The translations under genes and the position numbers were made by a program. Shown here piece by piece: positions 37,813 to 51,079 of a stretch of DNA of 64,000 bases. Source of the DNA: Romanomermis culicivorax (lineage: Eukaryota > Nematoda > Enoplea > Mermithida > Mermithidae); contig CAWUHX010000019.1 of NCBI GenBank assembly GCA_963922205.1, positions 1,478,278 through 1,542,277 of the forward strand, in the 5' to 3' direction. The notes beneath the pieces were generated by a model. That model did no database searches. It was not told where the DNA came from and saw only the letters and a program-made list of their open reading frames with translations. Numbering within the stretch: position 1 is the stretch's first letter; each line of letters begins with the position of its first letter.

Positions 37813-38839
37813 TACCAAATTAGAAAAAAATGTATATACTTTGCGTTGAAAGTTACATTTGTTTTATCTTGCATCAGGTTTATGAAATTATGTGAAGTGT
37901 GAGGTCCATACGGTAAACATCAATCGTGGATATTTTAATTAGTCATGATAATGAACAATGACGTGCAGTTTCGTTTTGGTTTTTTAATTTTTTTCGAAAA
38001 CTTTTTTCAAATATTCTCAAATATTTTATCATTTTGAGTTCAAAATTAAAGAAAACTATTATTGAATATAAGTCCGAGTAGACCAGGGACTGATTATTTT
38101 CAGCAAACGTGGGTCCATGGCAATTATTTCATTTCAATGTAGAGTTATTGGGATAATCCTTGGCCAAGAACAACAAATCACTTCATCTTACCGAGGTTCG
38201 TGACATGCATTTGGCAGAACACAATTTTTTGCATTTACTACTGAAGACGGTGAAAATTGAAAATTTTGATGCCCATCAGTTTCAACCACATGTTTTACAA
38301 TTTTAAAGAATGATATTTAATTTAATGGTAATGATTAATAATTAATTAAATTTCCATGATATATGCGGATTTGGCACCGGCCCAAAAATTCTCCTTTTAG
38401 CACACAAAGTATGCAAAATATTTCTCTTCAATTTGGTAGCGCATCTGACTCTGGCAGCGCTCGTGCACTAAGCGCTCGTGTACCATACCGGAAATATTAA
38501 TCTCCATCGAGTATAGAAAATGTACCACAACATGTTTTTTGGAGTAAGGTCGGACATATTGTCGCTTTTTGAGGCCACAAATTCATTTGACGCTCCGTAA
38601 TGCAGCATCAGTTATTGCTTTTTCGAACGTTGTATGCATAAAATCTGAAAACTCCTCACGTAGATTGATACAGGCAAATTTTTCGAAAAGTTTTGAATCG
38701 TTTGCGTTTTTTCAGCTGACGATCGAATTTTTCCCTATTTCTTATCTTTCCCAGTTTTCCAGAGTTTGAAAGACTGGTCTGTATATATCGACGTGGAGCA
38801 AAAAATTAAACAGGATAATTCTTTGTGGGTTTATTAAGC
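37813..38839. other. Intergenic between K1 and K2
   Basis: AT-rich with no recognised gene. A TATA-like GTATATATC lies at about 38781, some 60 bp before the K2 start codon, and could be its core promoter; that is inference from position only. Confidence 0.35.
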
Positions 38840-41800
38840 ATGGAATTCCGAACGATTTTAGCATTATTAGTATCGTGTGTAAGTAAAACTATGCTCTTAG
38901 TTCGAACATTCGGATTTAGATTCATTTTGTTCAGACACTTGTTATATCCGAAGTCCCATACGAACCTTTCGTTGACCGTGGTAAGAATACAGTGCAAGTT
39001 CCAAGTCATGAAAGTTGATAGCCATCGGATTCCCAGATTATATATCAGGAAAAATGATGATTTTTGACTTGAAATCTATCCATTCACAGTACGTATCTGA
39101 CGCTAACAATTCTCGTTAATTATCAATTCACTGTGAGTCGGCTCAGCTTAGGATGTTTTCGTCATGAATAGGGGCGGATTACATATATTCTTCTTTCTCA
39201 CTAGCATACCTGAGGAATAGTGCACATCTTATGATGTTATCATGTTTATTAGTATGGAGCCACTATCTCGGATGGAGCCACGCCAGAACTTAAAACCGAG
39301 TCTGAGACAGACACGCACGGTGAAAATTTTTCAGGCAGTGGTCAGAAACCGAAAATAGATCAAAGTAAAAAGTTCAGAAAAATGACCACTTTTTTAATTC
39401 AAAAGCGTCCTTTTAGGCGCACTGATTTTTTAAAACGCCAGGCAAAAAGCAGTGTTCCATATGAGAGGGTTGATCCCTTACTCGCCGTGTGCATCTGCGA
39501 TAAAAGCTCAAATCTGAAAATGAGGCTGAGTCTAAGCATTAGCTTGAGGTAAAATCTGAAATATTAACCAAACTCATTAAGCATTTGCATGCTATGACTT
39601 ACGAGGGAAAGTCTTCAGAAGTAGACCCCAAGCATTTATATGTTATAGTGCATTTGACAGTCTGTTGGTATGCGAGTACTGCTACACTAATCCTTTTTTC
39701 CCATATCCACCCTAAAATTTGCAAAATGTGATCTACAGCGATAAGCTATCCTATGTCTAATCTCAGTATCAACATGAAAAGTTTAAAAAAGTTTGAAAGA
39801 TGTCAAGACGTGCATTATACAAATGGTTCTGAATATTACAGTAATGTTCATTGTGCTCTAGTACCCTACTCACAAATCGAAAATGGTGTGAGATCAGATT
39901 TTGAAACTTAGTTATGTTTGAGAGCTTTATAGAATGTGATTTTTTTATTCTTTCATATTTGCTGTTGTTATTGAGATGGGCAATAGATATAAACTTTCGG
40001 TCGTTCAGCATATTTATGTATATTTCATTGTAAAGAAGACGTATAGGCAAAAGAGTTAGTGTGATATTACCCTGGTTGCTGTTAACTATCGAATCCACTA
40101 TAACACGTTCTATTTAAGAATTTACACTTCAAAACCTTTCCTCATTAGTGATGTTAGCTTAGGTCTGGGGAGGACAAGTGTTTGTGCAGTCACACATACG
40201 CCGCTTAAAGAGCCATACGCCCGCCGCTAATGATTATGCTATAGAATGGTAACATTATTACTGCACCGCATGAATGCCCGCAGAGGGTTGAACGTAACAA
40301 TTTACTGCCAAAAAGAGATTTGCAAATTGAAAAATGTTTTCGAATCACGGTAGTATCAGTGACGAATATTAATCGTTTAGTTTCTTGATGTAAAATACTG
40401 CAACTGTCTTCAACATTATTTCGACAAGTTTGTTTTCTTTTATTTTTTGGAATTCATGTCTAAAGTATGTTTTTTTGATGCAGCTCTGGATCACGAAAAC
40501 ATATGCAAGCAACCGATTCAGTCGGGTATATGTATGGCCTACTTCCCGCGGTACGGCTACAACAGCACTAGTAAACAATGCCAGCTATTTGTTTTCGGAG
40601 GCTGCGGTGCCAACCAAAATAACTTCGACACTGAAGGCGGATGCAAACGTGTTTGCGTTGATAAGCAACGTAAGTTACTACTAAGAATAAGCTTTAAAAA
40701 TTTTCTATGTCAGATGAGGCCTATAGCTGGTTGTCATGAAAGCATGTTTGTTACATTATCTTTGAGTCCAAGCTTACACAGATCGAGTTTGTGTGGTTGA
40801 GCTACTGTACCCTTCCAGCCGACAGTTTCGCGTCAGCTGCCATCTAAGATCTCTTTCTTGGAGTGTCGAACCAGTCCCGAAGTAATTCAGCCACTGATTA
40901 TATTCCTCGAAGGTAACGCTATGATCCATTTTTTCCGGCTTTACATACATTTTTACAGAACTTATAAAATTTCTTCATTTACGCCCTCAATAAATCTTCA
41001 TTACATGTCTCTAGAAAAAATGTCAGAGGATCAACGCCTCTGACTTTTTGCTGCGCCATTTTCACATTTTCAACAACTGCAGTCTGTTTTTCTTTGAATG
41101 CTTATTTATCATTTTCCGATGTACAAACAAAATCAGGCTTTTTATTTTAAGAAAAACAGATTTCTATAGGAGAATTGACGGACTTCACATATTATGGTGC
41201 TGTGTCTATATAACTACTCGGAAATACTGGGCTTAATCAGTGCCTTTGGCATATGGCATACTATAGTCCGTTTTTCTTGAAATGCTTCTAAATAATGAAA
41301 GTGGAAAGCAAGTAGTATTTCAGATTTTCACGCTTTGCTGATAAACCATATTGAACTGGAAATTTTTGAGCATAACGGCCTAGCCCTTGGGAATTTTTGG
41401 AGCAAAAAATTTTACAGTGAGTGTCCTATTTAAACGATTCTGACGACAGTACTGATTTGTGTCACTTTTATATTTGGAAGCATTTTATAAAAAACAGACT
41501 ATAGCTAGTATTGCGAAAAAAGTAAATCGTACCAGAACGTTTTTTTATTTACGACACCAAACAAATGATTTCACAAAAAGAGTGACTCGGTCATCCGTGG
41601 TCGTATAAAACCCAACATGTCTTTTGTACATCAAAATTATAGAAGCATTTTTACACCTGAAAAATAAGAAGCGTTGAATTGTAGGCTGCCTAGCTCTAAT
41701 AGTATTTGAACTGAAAACAAATTTTTCCGATTATTTGAATCTATCGAATGCATAGAATTATGGAGAATTTTATTCAATGATTTAGCGGGTGTTTTTTGAA

Positions 41801-42470
41801 TACACAAAAATTTTCAGATAATTAGGGCCAAATTCAGTGTCAAAAAATCCAGTGAATTTTCGCTACTCCGGCGTTTTTCTTCCTTCCTTTCTTTTTTTCT
41901 AGAAATTACTCTTAGAAATTTTGGTGTCTCGAGGAGCTGGATTAGTTCCTTTATCCAGTAAGAACACAACTCACAAATTACTATATGCAAATTAATTTTG
42001 AAATTCATTTCTAGAGGAATACCCCAGATCAAAATTCTTTTCATCATCTACTTTCACAAATTGACAGTTAATTTGAAAATAATTCGATCACAAATACATT
42101 GTTATTCTACATTTTTACTGCTTTCAGCTTGTCCGATTCCGTCACTTTCAAAACCAAAACAAGGCTGTCGTTATAACGAGGAACCCGACGACAGAGATTG
42201 TCCAAAATACGAAATCGTCTGCGATGGTAATCACGTGGAAGAATCTTCCGACTCCGAAACTGCAGTTTTCCACACGAGGCCCTCACTTGTACACATTGAA
42301 TTTTATTTTCAGTGAAACCCGGCTTATGTCCAACTGATCACGAGAGCGCCCACATACCAAATGCCTGCTCTTTTCAATGCAGCCACAGCGACGACCGCTG
42401 CCCAGGCGAAGAGAAATGTTGCAAAATCGGATGCAATGTCATTTGCGTACCACCTGTGCCTGCGAATTAA
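38840..42470 (+). CDS. K2: secreted Kunitz + 4-Cys + WAP protein
   Basis: Exons 38840-38878, 38935-38980, 40484-40669, 42128-42226, 42313-42470; 175 residues, phases 0,1,1,1. The split signal peptide (MEFRTILALLVSC / TLVIS) is followed by EVPYEPFVDR. The Kunitz domain has six cysteines, a YFPRYGY segment and VFGGC; P1 after Cys2 is Met (SGIC-M-A), which favours elastase-, chymotrypsin- or subtilisin-like targets by analogy. The 4-Cys module reads PCPIPSL...GCRY...DCPKYEIVCD. The WAP domain has all eight cysteines (GLC, NAC, FQC, RCPG, KCC, IGC, ICVPP). Family knowledge: Kunitz and WAP domains are serine-protease inhibitor folds. Probably a two-headed secreted inhibitor. Confidence 0.9.
41262..41503 (+). 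mobile_element. TATAGTCTG-ended MITE, full-length, 242 bp
   Basis: Left end TATAGTCCGTTTTTCTTGAA, right end AAAAAACAGACTATA: inverted repeats of about 14 bp with one mismatch, ending in TA. It lies in K2 intron 3. Same family as 44890-45138, in the opposite orientation. No coding capacity. Confidence 0.8.
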
Positions 42471-43837
42471 TTAAATTTCGCTCTTTAACTAGTTTTTCTT
42501 AAAATACTTATCAAATTGATACTAGGAAGCAAATACTGCTTACTATTTTTGTAATTTTCTGCTGAAACAAATCTTTTATAAAGCTCAACTAATCCTTCAC
42601 GATTTTTTAGTGGAAAGACTTTTACTTTCGAGCCTTGTGTGAGCGATTTTTGGATGGCTTTGTAATGTTTCGATGCTGAAAAATTTTTGTTTTATGTTTT
42701 AAAGTAAATTTGCACGCGATATAACGTTATTTGCAGTTGTCAAGTCTATCTGATTGAGGTCAATTATTGAGAACTCAGCAAGCAATGGCGGCACAGTTTT
42801 TCACAGGCGTACTTTCTTGGGAAATACTGTAGAGAGTCGTTTAATTTTCTTTCAATTAAGAAGTTATGGCAATCATTTGATATTACTGATTTTGTACTAT
42901 GATTTCATTTACTTAATGTCAGAAATCAATTTCGATGCTACAACCATTTTTAGTGTGGTACGAAATGGGATTATGTATCGGTTGTGTCACTCCATCGATT
43001 TTCCACTGCCATGTGAAATGTATTCGATTGTCACATTTTTTAAATGCACACCGATATCGGTTGATTTTTTCGAAGTTGAGATTATTGTGTCACAACCATG
43101 AAAGACTTGATATCTAAAATCAGAGACTGACTCAGGATATATTAACATAGTTCTCATTATATAAAGATCAACAATAATAGGAAAGCTTATCATTCGTAGT
43201 CTATTTTTTCCAAATGAGCTTCAGAAAGGAAAGAGATGTTCATGCAAATAAACAATCTTTGTTGACGCCTTTTTTAGCAAGTTGACTGTAACATACAGTC
43301 AGGTCTATAACTCGGAAAAATTCATCGTTGATTTGCAACGCATGGTTATCACCTGCCCATGGATTTGTTTGAATTTTTTGCATTCTGAGACTTGCTTGAA
43401 AATGAATGGAGGATAGTTTATGAAAAGAAATCCCGAAAGTTCTTACGTAACACAGACTTGAAGTGCTATGAATGCTGATCCTGATTAACTGATCTTGATA
43501 AGCAACATTCTTGTGTTGAGCTGTTCAGTCAATCGAAGTAATTAGAATAATAGAATTAGAAGAACGAAGCATATAAAAATTCAATTAGTGGCGTAAACAA
43601 TTTTGACGACAGCACAATTATTTCATTTTTCAAGTTGTATCTCGTAATATACTGAATGTCGATACATCTTATGTTCTTATTCTGTGTGACAATCGAAACA
43701 ACTAATTAGATGACTGTCGATATAATGGAAATCGACACGGTTGGATAAACGGTACGGTGAGAGCATAGTTACGGGCTCTAAAATATTTTTGCAGAGGTGA
43801 GATTCCGGCAGACCTTAAAACGGAAGCTAACTGTTAA
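42471..43837. other. Intergenic between K2 and K3
   Basis: No recognised gene. The open frame 42754-43101 has no signal peptide or family motif. The stretch 43190-43460 is a dispersed repeat shared with 35221-35500. Confidence 0.4.
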
Positions 43838-44092
43838 GAGTCATTTATACTTGCTTTTTCCGACGGAACGGAACGGATCGTCAACAGCTTGGAACGCTCA
43901 GCCTGAAAATCTACTTTCGGTCGGAAAGGAGAACTGCACTTTTGTGGGAAACGATCGACGTTAATTTCCAACCGAATTGAATGGAACGAAAATTGAATGG
44001 AACGAAAAAAATTTCCCTTTCGTTTGGTTACGTTCCATCGATTGCATTCCGTTTTGTTCGGTTCCGTTGGAAAAGGCAAGTGTAAATGACCT
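43838..44092. mobile_element. TTAA-type MITE E4 with perfect TTAA duplication
   Basis: Flanked on both sides by TTAA (43834-43837 and 44093-44096). The inverted ends share GTCATTTAxACTTGC, then a TTTTCC-ACGGAAC block, over about 35 bp. Subterminal DNA repeats a GGAACGGAACGG motif in both orientations. The 255-bp interior is non-coding. TTAA duplications are typical of piggyBac and Kolobok transposons; which one applies cannot be settled here. Confidence 0.8.
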
Positions 44093-44295
44093 TTAAGTGT
44101 GCTTTCTACAAATTGGAGGCTGACTAGACATCGTGTACAATGCAGCAAAAGCCAGTTTAGAAATATGCCAATTTTAATGATGAATTAATGTTGAGTATGC
44201 TGAAATTTAGGTTCAACCTTCACAAAGCGCATATATGGGTTGTTTATAAACACGAACAACTTTTTTGTATTATTTGTATTAGTTCAATATCGATA

Positions 44296-47200
44296 ATGTC
44301 GTTTTCCACAGGGTTTTCGTTTTTCTGCTACGTACTGGTTTTGGTAATAAGGAGCACGTGATAAGCATATCTAACCGATATGACTGATGTCTTTTTCAGG
44401 TGGAAGTAAAAGCTGAAATTCCATATGATCAATTCATTGACAAGGGTACGTGAAATTCTAATTTGCACAAATTGGTCATTTTGGGATGGTCAATCACGCC
44501 TTAGGAAGAAAATAGATTTATCAGTCGCAGACATTTGACCGCGAATTCTGATGCATCTGCTTTTCACTTAAACAATTGACTACATTCATTCACAAATTTA
44601 AGATTCACTTTCTCATGTGTAAAGAAACGAATTATACTCCTGGCGATGGAAAGTCTGCAGGTGTAAATTCCAAATATTTACATAGTTTATCCATTAACTT
44701 GTAGGCATGCGAGTAATGTTACACTTAATTTTTCCGTCTACATATCATATTCAAACGTAATTTTACGTAAACGTATCCTACAGTCGTAAATTTGCCTCAG
44801 CAAAGAAGGAAGATAAAATAAGCCGTGGCATGCCTTAGACAGATAATTGTGAGTACTACATTGATATATCGTAGCTAGCACGTTAGTGCTATAGTCTGTT
44901 TTTTATAAAATGCTCCCAAATAGAAAAGCGACACAAATCAGTAATGTCATCAAATTCGTTTACATAAAGTTCCCACCGTAAAATTTTTCGCTCGAAGAAT
45001 TGTTGAAGGTGAGGTCAGTAGGCTCAGAAATTTCCACTTCTATATGATATATTGTTTATCAGAATACCGTGGAAATCTAAAATACTACTTGCTTTCCACT
45101 TTCATTGTTTAGAAGCATTTCAAGAAAAACAGACTATAGACTACAATATGCTTCGTTTTGGGCACGCCGATTTTCACGTTTAAGGCAAGATTTCTAAAAA
45201 ACTATAAGACATCCAAAGCTGAAATTTGGCAACAATATAGAACTCGATGCGGGCTACAATATGGTACTACTTAGAATACTGTAGACATACTGTAGCTAAA
45301 GTTATGAGACAAATTAGAGTACTGTTTTGCCACCTTTTCATAACTAACGATTATTCTAACCGATTAGCTCGATTGTGGTATTAATATCTTCAGTAGGGTC
45401 ATATCTCGGGACCACCACAAAATTTATGCAAATGCAACCCTATTTCAGTGTAAAGAAAAATCTCAAAACGCCGACCAGTAATAACTTTGCGAATATTTAG
45501 TCTTTCTAGATGATTCTTGTTCCGTTGGATGCAGCTCCTCGAGTTGTACAAGGTGCTGACTGGCGCACTGAAAATTTGCAGTGTAAACTTAATTATCATA
45601 GAAAATATGCAAATTTGGCCGAGTTGGGGTAGATGACCGCACAAATATCTCGAGTTGTATAAGTCGTAGAAAGCTTCTTCTTTTTTTGTTCGATAGCTGA
45701 GTAAAATGCCCAGAGTAAACCACCTTAACGTCTAGTATGTGCAGTGTAAAGAAAGTGTAAAAAAAGCAAAAATGTCCATTAAAAAATGTTTTTGCGATTT
45801 TCAGATCTTTTGTTGCACCATTGAAACGAGCTTGTTTTTCTACCCCCCCCCCTGTTTTGATATTTGTTTTTTGTAAAAATGTATAGTACGTTAGAAATTT
45901 GCATAAATGTTGCTTACAAAAATTTTTTTATTCGATTCATCGATTTTGAGTAGCGCCGTTGCAAAGGGCGTATTTTGTTGTCCCTGATCCATATTTTTGT
46001 TTTTCGAAATATCTCAACGTACGCTAAAAATTTGCATAAATGATATATGCCAAAAATGTAAAATTCGCCACATTTTAGTGGCGTTCGTACTATACTTCGA
46101 AAATACACTTTTTCAGTAAAGAATTTTTTACACCTTCCTTGCAGGAGCTTGAAAGTACGATATTTATCTGAAAATGCCAGGAAATGACAAAAAGGAGAAT
46201 ACGTTTTTCCTTTTTGCTTGTTTCACTGGCTTAAAAGTTCGATATTAGGCCTCCCCATCATTTCATTTCAGCCAAATTCTAACTGAAAAAACTTTCCATT
46301 TTCTGAGAAACATATACGCGCCCAGTTTTTTCGTCATTTCTGAAAATGCCTCTGCGCAAAAATGGACAAATCTTTGAAAAATTTCAGTATCAGTTATTAA
46401 AGTTGATTTTTACAGAAGAAAGAACTTTGGTTTAATGAAAAACTCGGAATCTTTGTAGTTACTAATGTGCCATTCTTTGTTGGAATTTTTCATTACTGTA
46501 TACAATGCAGTGACCCATACCTTGTTTCCGAAAGCAGGTGGTAAACCCACAGTATTCCTGATTCGCAAGACAACGAATTTACACAATTTGAAACAAATTG
46601 AAAAATTAATTGCTGGTAAACAGCAAAATTTTTGTTGACGGCGATTTTTGGGAGACTGGCGAACATTATTTGAGTAAAACTAGCTAAAGCATAGTTTCGA
46701 ATAAGTTTAAACTAGCATTAATCGTATTAGAAATTCAAATTCCCGCGTTTTAAACTCGGAAAAAACAATACGTGTGAATCAAGAATACGGTGAGTTTACA
46801 ATCAGGTTCTCGGAAACGAAGTATAGTATCATGCTCAGTGGAATATGGGACAAGGAGAAACATATTCATCTTTTGCCACTTCCTAGTATTAGAGAATGGT
46901 TATTGTTCTGTATAGTTTTTGTCAATTATAGCACTTTTTTGTACAAGCCTGTAATGAATTTTATACATGCAGTTAAAGGCATCACGTGCGTTCTATCATG
47001 AAAACGAAATATGTAGCAGTAATCATTTAGATTGTAAAAATTGCTACAAGACAAGTGAATTTCATGCGCAGAGGCTTAAAAACGTTTTGTCTTTTAAAAA
47101 ACTGGGAGCGAATATGTTTCTCAGAAAATGGAAAGTTTTTTTCAGTTAGAATTTTGCTGAAATGAAATGATGGGGAGGCCTATTATCGAACTTTTAAGCC

Positions 47201-49034
47201 AGTGAAACAAGCAAAAAGGAAAAACATATTCTCCTTTTTGCCATTTCCTGGCATTTTCAGATAAATATCGTACTTTCAAGCTCCTGCAAGGAAGGTGTAA
47301 AAAATTCTTTACTGAAAAAGTGTATTTTCGAAGTATAGTACGAACGCCACTAAAATGTGGCGAATTTTACATTTTTGGCATATATCATTTATGCAAATTT
47401 TTAGCGTACGTTGAGATATTTCGAAAAACAAAAATATGGATCAGGGACTGATAAATATTAGAAGGATTCATCTCTAATACTCAGTTCAGGAGCTTATAAC
47501 TTTTCTTATTTCAGCGAGCGTCTTCGGGTGTGATTTTTCACTTGTTCGTATCCTGTTAGTCTCTGAGATCAAAAATAGGTAAAATTTTGATTGATCAGAC
47601 CATTAACTAAATTTCAATGTAAAAAAGGCTTACGGGCAAAAGTGGTCAGACTCAGGTAACTGTGGGTTGTCTATTGTATTACACATATGGCTCCTTAATT
47701 TACTCTTTGAGATCCTTCATCATGAGTTCTGTGATGATGCAATGTAATATAATTTTTTTCCTTATGCAGCTCTAAATCATGAGCGAGTATGTATCGAACC
47801 ACCAGCTTTCGTCGGAATGTGTCGCGCGGCTTTTCCTCGATTTTCTTTCCATAAAAGCGACAACCAGTGCAAACGATTCATTTACGGTGGATGCGACGGA
47901 AATGAAAACAATTTCGAAACCGAAGGCCACTGCAAACGAGTTTGCATCGATAAACAAAGTATATTAGCTAGTATAGTACACTTAAACACAGTAGCCGTAA
48001 AGAAAATCTGGCATTCATATTTTGGCATTCAAGTACCAAAGTTACTCTTTCCTCCTCATTGTAAAGGTTGAATAAAAGTTCATAGTTGACAATTCAACAC
48101 GATTGGACACTCGAATTTTTCACGTTATGTTTCGCGCATCATCGGTGTTCGACAAGCTTCGAAAGAAAGGAATGCACACACATTAGGCAGCAAGAAAAAT
48201 CAGGGAGACGAAATTTAAACCAAACTTAAACTATCTATAACTCAGTGAGAAATGCAGTCACACTATTTTGAATCATATTTTCGAACAGATCTCACGATAT
48301 CTGTCGATTGATACCCAGTTTGTTGCGTTTTAAAAGAAAAAATTTTGAGGCCAAACACACTGTCTGGTTGATGTCAAAACTTATGTATGAATAAAACTGG
48401 AGCAATAAATTATGCATTAAGATTCAAGGAATAAAGAAACAACCTGATATCAGTGATTTGAAAATTTTCGGAACATTGCCATTTTTAACGTGAAGTCAGC
48501 CAAAAAACTCAACGCTCATACTTTAGTCAGCAAAGAGTTGCTTTGACTCAATAATTTTCGAGTGTCCAGAATTGATTATTTGCAAAAATTCAAACTATTG
48601 ACCACTAAAAAATACGAAATTTTAAAACTGAAGCTTTCACAGCTTCAGGTTTCGTATCACGCAATTCGCAGTCAAGAAAATGCCCTGTTCTATGTTCCCT
48701 AGAAAATCATTGTCTTCTTTGCAGCTTGTCCTGTTCCTGAGCTGCAGAAACCGCGGGAAGGCTGCCGTTACGACGAAAGTCTCAATGAAAAGGGTTGCCC
48801 GAAATATGTCATCGTATGTGACGGTAAAACAGCCAATTGAAAAGTGCGTGCATAAACAAAATTTTATTCCGGTCATTTGCAGTGAAAAGTGGTAAATGTC
48901 CGAATGATCACGCAAAAGCCCATCAGGATGCGTGTGTCGTCGAATGTGGTTATGGAGATGATAAGTGCCCAGGCGCCGAAAAGTGTTGCAAAATTGGGTG
49001 CAACCGAATATGTGTAGCACCGACAAAAGCTTGA
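44296..49034 (+). CDS. K3: secreted Kunitz + 4-Cys + WAP protein
   Basis: Exons 44296-44343, 44400-44445, 47770-47958, 48725-48823, 48883-49034; 177 residues with the same phases as K2. The signal peptide is MSFSTGFSFFCYVLVL / VEVKA, then EIPYDQFIDK. The Kunitz P1 is Arg (VGMC-R-A), with FPRFSFH, YGGC and GNENNF: a canonical trypsin-type inhibitory loop. The 4-Cys module reads TCPVPEL...GCRY...GCPKYVIVCD. The WAP domain keeps all eight cysteines (GKC, DAC, VEC, KCPG, KCC, IGC, ICVAP). AATAAA lies at 49142. The 3.3-kb second intron holds a MITE and a large fold-back element. A TTTATAAAC motif at about 44254 may be a TATA box. Confidence 0.9.
44890..45138 (-). mobile_element. TATAGTCTG-ended MITE, full-length, 249 bp
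   Basis: Perfect inverted ends TATAGTCTGTTTTT and AAAAACAGACTATA. Reverse-complemented, it aligns with the copy at 41262-41503. It lies in K3 intron 2. Confidence 0.85.
45980..47448. mobile_element. Fold-back element with ~380-bp arms
   Basis: The arm 45980-46358 (starting GTCCCTGATCCATATTTTTG) is the near-perfect reverse complement of 47065-47448, with a loop of about 700 bp. Outer parts of the arms are almost identical and inner parts decay towards a shared GCCTCTGCGCA block. No clear target duplication is seen. The segment just outside the left arm (about 45885-45975) partly repeats an internal block. No protein motif in the loop. K3 intron 2. Confidence 0.88.
47480..47720. repeat. Dispersed ancient repeat, second copy
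   Basis: Ordered blocks match 11270-11530, including a TCTGAGATCA block, GGGCAAAAGTGGTC and ACTCAGGTAACTGTGG. It lies between the fold-back element and K3 exon 3. Confidence 0.45.
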
Positions 49035-49147
49035 AACATACTTGCGTGATGATCTGAATTTATAAGCTCCCTACGGACTAGAGGGTGTCATAAAATTTCG
49101 TGTGATAAGGGTATGGAACAGATTGTTGAACACTGGAAGAAAATAAA

Positions 49148-51079
49148 TTCGCCTAGAGGAAGAAAATTCAACTTTGGAGGGAAAACTGCATCAATAATAA
49201 GCATCTATTAGCATCACGAACAGCAGCACATGTCGGAGGGTTAGTATCCTCTTTCTTTTGGCTCTATCTTTACAACTTATTTTTTCTAGAGGTTCTTGTT
49301 GTAAAGATTTTCAATTTTGATTAGGTAAGGTATTTCCGCGGTAATATTTATGTTTATTCAAATTCAAATTCCTAGCGAACAAAGCTTCAAAAATATTTAT
49401 TGCAAGTCCCATTTTCCTCGCGACAGCTTGCAATGATATGTAGCCTTGAAATTAGCGCTAGCTCAACCATTCAAGCAGATTCCTAAATAAATCAATCGTT
49501 TCAACGTTAAAATCATTCGATATTCAATTGAAACTGCCCACACGATCGGAAATTTGTTCATGGAACGTAGACATTGGAAATATTTTTTTTGAAAATTCGT
49601 TGACAAGAATGCCTTCACATTTAGCTGCTGTTTGTAATACTAATGGGCGTTATACGAATAATTAGCGGAGTTTGACTTCAACCATTTTTTGGGCCAACAA
49701 GGGTAACCTCAAGGAAACCTTCTATGTCTGTCGCTCAACATGAATCTTATTAAGCTTACCTTACGAAACTGTAAAGACTATACGATACATTAAAGCCATG
49801 GAAAAACCAGACTCACTAAGTCTTAACTCTTAATACAGACTTATTTTACTTGAAAAATCGGCCTTAGTGCAACCATTAAGCCTCTTAAGATGAAGGTGGA
49901 GCAGCAGAAAACGCTCAAGCTTGCCATAGTTATGATAAGGTGAGTTAAAGATTTGTGTCTCGCAAGCCGATATTTTTTCAGCTCCGTTGACGCTGTTTCC
50001 TTTTCGTGCTAAGGTTCAAATTGAGAAGTGCGCCTTAAAATGAACGTTAACCAAACCGGTTTAGTTGTGATTGAAATTTCAACTTAACGCTGCCATTAGG
50101 CAAACTTTCGAGTTAATGTCAACCTAACGGTGAGGCTGCCTTTCAGCTTCAAGTCCAGCAACCAGGCCCGATTGTTCTGTACTGTACCCTTCAAAAGAAA
50201 TTATGGAACGTTATGTTTGCAAATTTCAATGTGTTAGGTATTGCTTTTCATCGTCAAAATATTTTCAGTCAATAAATCTGAAACACGACATAGATTTGTA
50301 CAGGATTACAAATGGTGTTAATTCTAAAATCTTCACTCACCTTTATGCTGAAATTCGCATAGACGTGGTAAATAATAGGACATCTATCCATATAATTTCT
50401 CAATATCTACATTACACAAGACGGTAAAATATGCTATTGATAGGTCGTTTTATACTACAGCATTGTGTGTAGAACAACTGTCATCCATTACATACTCTCC
50501 AGAGTGTAAACTTCGCATTTCCGTGAAGTTCGAGAGCTGTCAATCTCAAACAAATTTCATTTTAATGAGGAACTTATTGTTTAATTATAGTGTAATTCAG
50601 AATATTCATGCGAAGGTCTCCAGATGCGAATTCCAAAATAACACAGTAGTGAATTCGTTAGCCCACGTAACAACTAAAGCAATTTTACAGGAACAATTTT
50701 TCATAGTGGACCATTGTTTACACTAAAATTTGCATAACGTTGACAAAAATGGAAACTTTACTTATACTGGATCTCAACTTTAATTGAAATACATCGCGTA
50801 AGAGCGTTTGGTAGAGCATAGTGAAAACTGCGATAATGATCCATTGACTAATCTTCTACCCATGACACTTATTGAAGTATACAATACAAAATTTTTCTGA
50901 CGTTTAGAAACTTACTCTGCAAAAGGTTAGTTTTTCATGTGGAAGATTACTGTAAACTTAAAATGAGTCTGAACGAAACTTCATTCACTTCTAATATAGA
51001 TATCAAGGTTCGAAGGCATTAATACAAAGAAAATGCAATTATTTTAGTCGCTCTGAGTAACTTCCTGTTCTTCATTACC
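49148..51079. other. Intergenic between K3 and K4, first part
   Basis: No gene recognised. The stretch 50500-50610 is a dispersed repeat shared with 63660-63775 (ATTTCCGTGAAxTT, CTGTCAATCT, AAACAAATT, TTTTAATGxGGAACTT). The open frames 50203-50427 and 50463-50726 fall in or beside this repeat. Confidence 0.45.

Noticed and set aside
37363..37902. 179-residue and overlapping 144-residue open frames
   Set aside because: Same minisatellite artefact as at 33956, in the second copy of the element.
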